Part shown: piece by piece, positions 59,432 to 64,000 of the stretch
Layout: each line of letters opens with the position of its first letter
How positions within the stretch are numbered: position 1 is the stretch's first letter
NCBI RefSeq assembly: GCF_002245535.1
Contig: NZ_NKCN01000019.1
Location: forward strand, 1-64,000
DNA: 64,000 nt
Direction of reading: 5' to 3'
DNA from: Mycobacterium lehmannii
GTDB taxonomy: Bacteria > Actinomycetota > Actinomycetes > Mycobacteriales > Mycobacteriaceae
Position numbers and translations under genes: made by a program
Notes under the pieces: model-generated
The model's input: the letters and a program-made list of their open reading frames with translations, nothing else
Databases searched by the model: none
Told to the model about the DNA's origin: nothing

Positions 59432-59667
59432 GATTGCTCCCTGCTGACCGACCAGTCCTCGATCACGGTGTTCGCCAGCAGCGATTCCGCGATCTCGGCC
59501 AGGGTCCCGTCGTCGATACTGTCGTCGACCTCGAGCTCAAAACGCTTGCCCTGCCGAACATCTGAGACGCCGTTGAACCCCAGCCGGCCCAATGCGCCGA
59601 CGATCGCCTGCCCCTGCGGGTCGAGGATCTCGGCCTTGGGCATCACGTGCACCACCACCCTTGCCAC
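59428..59667 (-). CDS. purS: Phosphoribosylformylglycinamidine synthase subunit PurS
   Basis: A 79-residue PurS with MARVVVHVMPKAEILDPQGQAI and GKRFELEVD as family segments. It bridges PurL and PurQ in the small FGAM synthetase. TACAGT on the minus strand (59674-59679) lies 6 nt before the GTG start, so it is probably leaderless. It corresponds to Rv0787A. Confidence 0.93.
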   Translation of the reverse strand: MARVVVHVMPKAEILDPQGQAIVGALGRLGFNGVSDVRQGKRFELEVDDSIDDGTLAEIAESLLANTVIEDWSVSREQS

Positions 59668-59673
59668 GCGTCA

Positions 59674-59679
59674 ACTGTA
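59674..59679 (-). promoter_or_regulatory. -10 element of leaderless purS-purQ promoter
   Basis: The minus strand reads TACAGT, followed by 6 nt and the GTG at 59667. Confidence 0.5.
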
Positions 59680-59702
59680 CCGGCGGTTCCGCCGCGCGCG
59701 AC

Positions 59703-60380
59703 TCACCGGCACGAACCGAGATACGCCTCGCACAACGGGGCGGCCAGCGCGTCGAGCACTTGCGCGTCGGGCACCGGTGGCCATGGCACCTGCAGGGGCA
59801 ACGTCGACCACAGTGCGAGTTCGACGAGGCTGCCGCTGGTGGGATGGGCCAGCAGGTACTGGTGCACCACCTTCTGCCCCGAGACGCTGATCACCGCGGC
59901 GAGCCGCTCAGGATCGGCGGTGGTGATCGACGGCGACACCAGAGGCGCCGTCAACTGGCAGGTCCGCAGCCGCAACTGCGCCGAGCCGAGCACCGAGCGG
60001 GTGAGGGGTCCGTTGTGCGCGACGTCCCCGCGCCAGTGCAGCACCTGCGCCCGCAACTGCCACTGACCAGCGGGATTGGTCACTTGCGCCCTGGCAGCCA
60101 CGACGTAGTCGCGCGGGTCGGCAGGCACGGGCGGGCTGGCGCAGAGTTCCTCGAACAGAAATCGCGGCGCGGGCGCGGTGACCGCCAGCCCGGCCAGCCC
60201 CGGCCACCGGTACACCGAGGCCAGCGGCAGCGCGCTGGGGACGGGCCATGCCACATCCGGGATCGCATCGCAGATCGGCGGGCACACGCCGGGGACCGCC
60301 CGCGCGGGTGGACCGGGCACAGGGGCGACCGTCAACGCCACGCCGAACGCGGCGAGGGCCACTGCAAGCAGCAATCGCAC
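59703..60380 (-). CDS. Secreted hypothetical protein with paired cysteines
   Basis: A 225-residue protein with a signal peptide (MRLLLAVALAAFGVALTVAP, cleavage after the Ala/Arg-rich ARA near residue 28), then VCPPICDAIPDVAWP with two adjacent cysteines. Four further cysteines occur (FEELCASPP, LRTCQL, and APLCEAYLGSCR at the end). The body is rich in Ala/Leu/Val strands. I do not recognise a domain. The GTG start matches the signal peptide start. Confidence 0.65.
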   Translation of the reverse strand: MRLLLAVALAAFGVALTVAPVPGPPARAVPGVCPPICDAIPDVAWPVPSALPLASVYRWPGLAGLAVTAPAPRFLFEELCASPPVPADPRDYVVAARAQVTNPAGQWQLRAQVLHWRGDVAHNGPLTRSVLGSAQLRLRTCQLTAPLVSPSITTADPERLAAVISVSGQKVVHQYLLAHPTSGSLVELALWSTLPLQVPWPPVPDAQVLDALAAPLCEAYLGSCR

Positions 60381-60426
60381 GACTCAACTACCCCCTGAAC
60401 ACGGCCGGCGCCGCCACAATATAGGC

Positions 60427-61080
60427 ATGCAATTGACCCACTTCGGACATTCATGCTTACTGGCCAATTTCAAGAGCGATTCCGGCGACGAAGCGACGAT
60501 CCTGTTCGACCCCGGCGTCTTTTCGCACGGATTCGAGGGCATCACCGGCCTGTCGGCGATCCTGGTCACCCATCAGCATCCCGACCACGCCGACACCGAG
60601 CGGCTGCCGGCCCTGCTCGACGCCAACCCGCAGGCCGCCTTGTACGCCGATCCGCAGACCGCCGCGCAACTCGGCGACCCCTGGCGCGCGGTCAACGTCG
60701 GCGACGTCCTTTCCATCGACCACCTGACCGTGCGGGGCGTCGGCGGCAAGCACGCGGTGATCCACCCGGAGTTGCCGGTCATCGACAACATCTCCTACCT
60801 CGTCGACGACGGGACCCATCGCGCCCGGCTCATGCATCCCGGTGACGCCTTGTACGCGCCAGGCGAACCGGTCGACGTGCTCGCCACCCCCGCGGCCGCG
60901 CCCTGGATGAAGATCTCCGAAGCGGTCGATTACCTGCGCGAGGTGGCGCCGACGCATGCGGTGCCCATCCATCAAGGCATCATCGATCCGAGCGCCCGCG
61001 GGATCTTCTACAGCCGGCTCACCGAGATGACCGACACCGATTTCCAGGTGCTCGAACCCGAGGACGGCACGCAATTCTGA
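60427..61080 (+). CDS. Metallo-beta-lactamase-fold hydrolase (UlaG-like)
   Basis: A 217-residue MBL-fold protein: TH49-Q-H51-P-D53-H54-AD is the metal motif, and HPGDALY and PIHQGI supply further ligands. The N-terminus MQLTHFGHSCLL marks the UlaG/L-ascorbate-lactonase-like branch. It corresponds to Rv0786c. The ATG at 60427 is used; a longer frame reads through the secreted gene's antisense. Confidence 0.85.
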   Translation: MQLTHFGHSCLLANFKSDSGDEATILFDPGVFSHGFEGITGLSAILVTHQHPDHADTERLPALLDANPQAALYADPQTAAQLGDPWRAVNVGDVLSIDHLTVRGVGGKHAVIHPELPVIDNISYLVDDGTHRARLMHPGDALYAPGEPVDVLATPAAAPWMKISEAVDYLREVAPTHAVPIHQGIIDPSARGIFYSRLTEMTDTDFQVLEPEDGTQF

Positions 61081-61097
61081 GTCGCGGTTCTTCGAAG

Positions 61098-62735
61098 TCA
61101 GGCCGTGTCGCGTGCGGCCGCGCGGCCGGCCGCACGCCCGGAGAACACACAGCCGCCGAGAAACGTGCCCTCCAGCGACCGATAACCGTGCACCCCGCCA
61201 CCGCCGAAGCCCGCCGCCTCTCCGGCGGCGAACAGGCCGTCGAACACGTTGCCGTCGGGCTTGAGCACGCGCGCGTCGAGATCGGTTTCCAATCCGCCCA
61301 ACGACTTTCGCGTGAGGATGTGCAACTTCACCGCGATCAGCGGCCCCGCCTTGGGATCGGTCAACCGGTGCGGTGCCACGACGCGGCTGACGCGGTCGCC
61401 GAGGTAGTTGCGTGCCACGCGGATCGAGGCGATCTGCGTGTCCTTGGTGAACTTGTTGGCCACCTCGCGGTCGCGGGCGGTGACCTCGGCCTCGACGGTC
61501 GCGTAGTCCAGCGGCAGCACATCGGGGACGTCGTTCATCGCCGACACCAGACCGCGCAGCGAGTCGGCGCTGACGAAGTCGACGCCACGGTCGACGAACG
61601 CCTGCACCGGCGCGGGCGCCCCGGCACGGACCCGCGCCAACACGTCGCGGATGCTGCGGCCGGTGAGGTCGGGGTTCTGTTCCTGACCCGACAGCGCGAA
61701 CTCCTTGGCGATGATGCGGGCGTTGAGGATGAACCAGGTGTAGTCCTGGCCGGTCTGCGCGATGTGTTCGAGCGTGCCGAGCGTGTCGAAGCCGGGATAC
61801 AACGGCGACGGCAGCCGGTTGCCGTTGGCGTCCAACCACAGTGACGACGGCCCGGGCAGGATACGGATCCCGTGCAGCGGCCAGATCGGGTCGTAGTTGG
61901 TGATGCCCTCGGTGTAGTGCCACATGCGGTCGCTGTTGATCACCCGCGCCCCGGCCGCCCTGGTGATCCCGATCATGCGCCCGTCGACGTGTGCGGGCAC
62001 ACCGGACAGCAGTTGTTCGGGTACGCGGCCCATCCGCTTGGGCCAGTTCTGCCGCACCAGGTCGTGGTTGCCGCCGATACCGCCGCTGGCGACGATCACC
62101 GCTTGGGCACGAAATTCGAACTGTCCGACCGGTTCTCGGGAGCTGGCCACGCCGCGGGGCGCGTCGGAGGGTTCGAGCACCGTTCCGCGAACGCCGACGA
62201 CGGCACCGTGGGAGACGATGAGCTCGTCGACTTTGTGCCGGTGCGCGTACCGGACCCGCCCGGTCAGCCGACGAGCGAAGATGTCGACGATCGCGGGGCC
62301 GGTGCCCCAGGTGATGTGGAATCGCGGCACCGAGTTGCCGTGTCCGCGCGCGTCATATCCGCCGCGCTCGGCCCACCCGACGAGCGGGAACGTCTGCAGG
62401 CCACGTTCGCGCAGCCAGCCGCGTTTCTCGCCGGCGGCGAAATCGACGTAGGCGTGCGCCCATTGGCGCGGCCAGTGGTCCTCCGGCCGGTCGAAGCCCG
62501 CCGAGCCGAGCCAGTCTTGAAGCGCCAACTCGTGGCTGTCGCGGATACCCAGCCGCCGCTGCTCCGGGCTGTCGACGAAGAACAGCCCGCCGAACGACCA
62601 GTACGCCTGGCCGCCGATGTTGTTGGCGTTCTCCTGGTCGACGATCAGTACGCGGCGGCCACGCTCGACCAACTCGCAGGCCGCCACCAGACCCGCCAGC
62701 CCGGCTCCGACGACGATGACGTCAGCATCTGCCAT
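61098..62735 (-). CDS. FAD-binding dehydrogenase (KstD-like)
   Basis: A 545-residue FAD_binding_2 family flavoprotein. The N-terminal DADVIVVGAGLAGLVAACELVERG (residues 3-26) is the dinucleotide motif. A C-terminal FAGGEAAGFGGGGVHGYRSLEGT-like region is read as LFAAGEAAGFGGGGVHGY. Relatives include 3-ketosteroid Delta1-dehydrogenases and fumarate-reductase-like enzymes. It corresponds to Rv0785. The exact substrate is open. The start at 62735 begins directly before the FAD motif, with an in-frame GTG three codons upstream as an alternative. Confidence 0.85.
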   Translation of the reverse strand: MADADVIVVGAGLAGLVAACELVERGRRVLIVDQENANNIGGQAYWSFGGLFFVDSPEQRRLGIRDSHELALQDWLGSAGFDRPEDHWPRQWAHAYVDFAAGEKRGWLRERGLQTFPLVGWAERGGYDARGHGNSVPRFHITWGTGPAIVDIFARRLTGRVRYAHRHKVDELIVSHGAVVGVRGTVLEPSDAPRGVASSREPVGQFEFRAQAVIVASGGIGGNHDLVRQNWPKRMGRVPEQLLSGVPAHVDGRMIGITRAAGARVINSDRMWHYTEGITNYDPIWPLHGIRILPGPSSLWLDANGNRLPSPLYPGFDTLGTLEHIAQTGQDYTWFILNARIIAKEFALSGQEQNPDLTGRSIRDVLARVRAGAPAPVQAFVDRGVDFVSADSLRGLVSAMNDVPDVLPLDYATVEAEVTARDREVANKFTKDTQIASIRVARNYLGDRVSRVVAPHRLTDPKAGPLIAVKLHILTRKSLGGLETDLDARVLKPDGNVFDGLFAAGEAAGFGGGGVHGYRSLEGTFLGGCVFSGRAAGRAAARDTA

Positions 62736-62759
62736 GGCCGCCACGTTAGCGGGCGGGTG

Positions 62760-63464
62760 CTAAGCGGCGGCAGTCATTGCGGCGTCCGGACGCCACTTGT
62801 AGACATCGGGCGCGCATCGGTGCATGAGTGCGAGGTCGACGGCGTCGAGCATCGCGTGTCTGATGCCCGGCCTGCGCAAGTGCCGGGCGGTGACGGCGAC
62901 TCGAACGATTCCGCCTCGCCGGGCCGTCCGCTCGGCCGACAGCACCAGCGTGCGGCACCACCATGGTTCGCGCAGGAAGCCTTCACCGATACCGAGCACG
63001 CGCGACCGCACGGCCGTCCCGCGGACCAGGTCGGCGATGTCGGTCAGCCCGGCGAGAAGTCGAAATCCCTTGCGCAGCAGCATTAGCGCGGTGCCATCGG
63101 ATACGGTCCATCCCGGCGCCGCGAACAGCCGGGTACGCAAACCCATATGCTCCATCACGCGGTCGGCGGCCATCAGCCGCAGGCCGGCCTCGTGTGCGGG
63201 CAGCGTCGCGAACTCGCCGCGGCGCTTCTTGGTTGCGGCCTCGTCGAAGCCGTGCAACACGATGGCGTCACCGGAGTCCCGCCGGGCGGCGAGCCAGTCC
63301 ACCGTGGCGGCGTCCTCTTCAAGCCGGTAGCCGCCCTTGATCCTGGGCGCCACCAGCAACGAGACCGGCACGCCCCGGGCGTCCAGTTGGGCGCAGAAGT
63401 CCGCGACGTCGGGGATCGTACGATCGCTGATACCGGAGAGGGAGACGATCAGCTGTCCTGCCAC
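62760..63464 (-). CDS. DUF2334 deacetylase-like protein
   Basis: A 234-residue protein of the polysaccharide-deacetylase-like DUF2334 family. LIVSLSGISDRTIPDVADFCAQLDARGVPVSLLVAPR and IVLHGFDEA match, the latter with the histidine of the metal site. It corresponds to Rv0784. The substrate is not known. It lies 24 nt upstream of the FAD dehydrogenase on the same strand. Confidence 0.78.
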   Translation of the reverse strand: MAGQLIVSLSGISDRTIPDVADFCAQLDARGVPVSLLVAPRIKGGYRLEEDAATVDWLAARRDSGDAIVLHGFDEAATKKRRGEFATLPAHEAGLRLMAADRVMEHMGLRTRLFAAPGWTVSDGTALMLLRKGFRLLAGLTDIADLVRGTAVRSRVLGIGEGFLREPWWCRTLVLSAERTARRGGIVRVAVTARHLRRPGIRHAMLDAVDLALMHRCAPDVYKWRPDAAMTAAA

Positions 63465-63533
63465 GCCGCCAGTGTGGCAACCTCAGGTGTCGCAACGGTT
63501 TACCACACGCTGACGGCAGGTGACCATCGGGCG

Positions 63534-64000
63534 CTATCGCGGCAGGACATCCTCGATCGCCGTGATGACCTCGGGGGCGTCGGGTTCGGTGCGCGGCCGG
63601 AACCGCTTGACGACCGTTCCGCCCGGCGCCAGCAGAAACTTCTCGAAGTTCCACTGGATGTCGCCGGCCTCACCGCTGTCGTCGGGCGTCTTCGTCAGCT
63701 CGGCGTACAGCGGGTGCCGGTCGGCGCCGTTGACGTCGGTCTTGGCCAGCAAGGGGAACGTCACGCCGTACGTCGTCGAGCAGAACTGCTGAATTTCCTC
63801 GGCCGAACCGGGCTCCTGGCCCATGAACTGGTTGCACGGCACGCCGATCACGGTCAGCCCGCGGTCGCGGTAGTCCTTGGCCAACTGTTCGAGCGCGGTG
63901 TACTGCGGAGTCAGACCGCATTTGGAGGCGACGTTGACCACCAGCGCGGCGCCGTCGGCCAATTCGCCGAGCGTGGTGTCGCGGCCGTCGAGGGTGGTCA
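63534..64000 (-). CDS. Glutathione peroxidase-like protein (N-terminus cut by right edge)
   Basis: The 3' portion of a thioredoxin-fold peroxidase; the frame remains open to the right edge, missing only the first few residues. The active cysteine is in NVASKCGLTPQY, a cysteine in place of selenocysteine. The glutamine and tryptophan motifs are in VPCNQFMGQEPGS and IQWNFEKFLL. Mycobacteria lack glutathione, so electrons probably come from thioredoxin or mycoredoxin. Confidence 0.9.
   Translation of the reverse strand, partial: TTLDGRDTTLGELADGAALVVNVASKCGLTPQYTALEQLAKDYRDRGLTVIGVPCNQFMGQEPGSAEEIQQFCSTTYGVTFPLLAKTDVNGADRHPLYAELTKTPDDSGEAGDIQWNFEKFLLAPGGTVVKRFRPRTEPDAPEVITAIEDVLPR

Overview
The window is high-GC actinobacterial chromosome, almost certainly from a rapidly growing Mycobacterium (Mycolicibacterium). 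Support comes from mycothiol synthesis (MshD), the mycolate desaturase DesA1, the lipomannan factor LmeA, an MceA-type protein, an encapsulin/DyP pair, and a gene order that mirrors the Mycobacterium tuberculosis block from fadB/fadA (Rv0860/Rv0859) down to about Rv0784. Species was not determined. No rRNA, CRISPR array, insertion sequence or prophage was found.

Layout. 1-4000: a Pro-rich C-terminal fragment, an F420-type oxidoreductase, a small membrane protein, a PPOX-fold protein and an acyl-CoA synthetase. 4044-11324: fatty-acid oxidation genes (fadB, fadA), the aminotransferase dapC, and three START-like (SRPBCC) proteins around an alpha-methylacyl-CoA racemase. 11357-18150: an accessory stretch with an intergenic repeat, SDRs, a phytoene-desaturase-like flavoprotein, a TetR gene flanked by two matching palindromic operators, NTF2-like and metallo-beta-lactamase proteins, then a roughly 650-base decayed region. 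18870-19363: four tRNA genes (Phe, Asp, Glu on minus; Lys on plus), followed by an HNH-type gene. 19826-25467: a divergent MpaB-oxygenase/TetR pair, three tandem secreted PASTA-like paralogues, desA1 and a tRNA-dihydrouridine synthase. 25653-34268: an LCP cell-wall ligase, phoU facing the pstSCAB operon, mshD and glnR; phoU and pstS each carry a tandem 11-nt PHO box. 34429-39603: lmeA, thioredoxin, a cysteine-rich attenuator peptide with DUF4395, cysA2 and sseC, a 32-residue membrane peptide coupled to a nitrobindin-like protein, and two lipoproteins. 39935-59667: pabC, ygfZ, DUF3073 and dispersed purine genes (purM, purF, purL, purQ, purS), interleaved with an orphan MceA protein, an SCP-like protein, a CPBP protease, a large membrane hydrolase, a serine hydrolase, aminopeptidase PepC and the DyP-encapsulin operon. 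59703-64000: a secreted protein, a second MBL hydrolase, a KstD-like flavoprotein, a deacetylase-like protein and a glutathione peroxidase cut by the right edge.

Recurring themes. Many genes appear leaderless: a TANNNT -10 hexamer lies 6-7 nt before an ATG or GTG start with no Shine-Dalgarno site. Several intergenic regions carry strong symmetric sequences (operators, PHO boxes, 16- and 21-bp inverted repeats). Three physiological circuits can be read directly: phosphate starvation (PHO boxes with pst/phoU), cysteine supply (poly-Cys leader with DUF4395/cysA2/sseC), and peroxide/iron compartmentalisation (DyP with a C-terminal targeting tail plus encapsulin).
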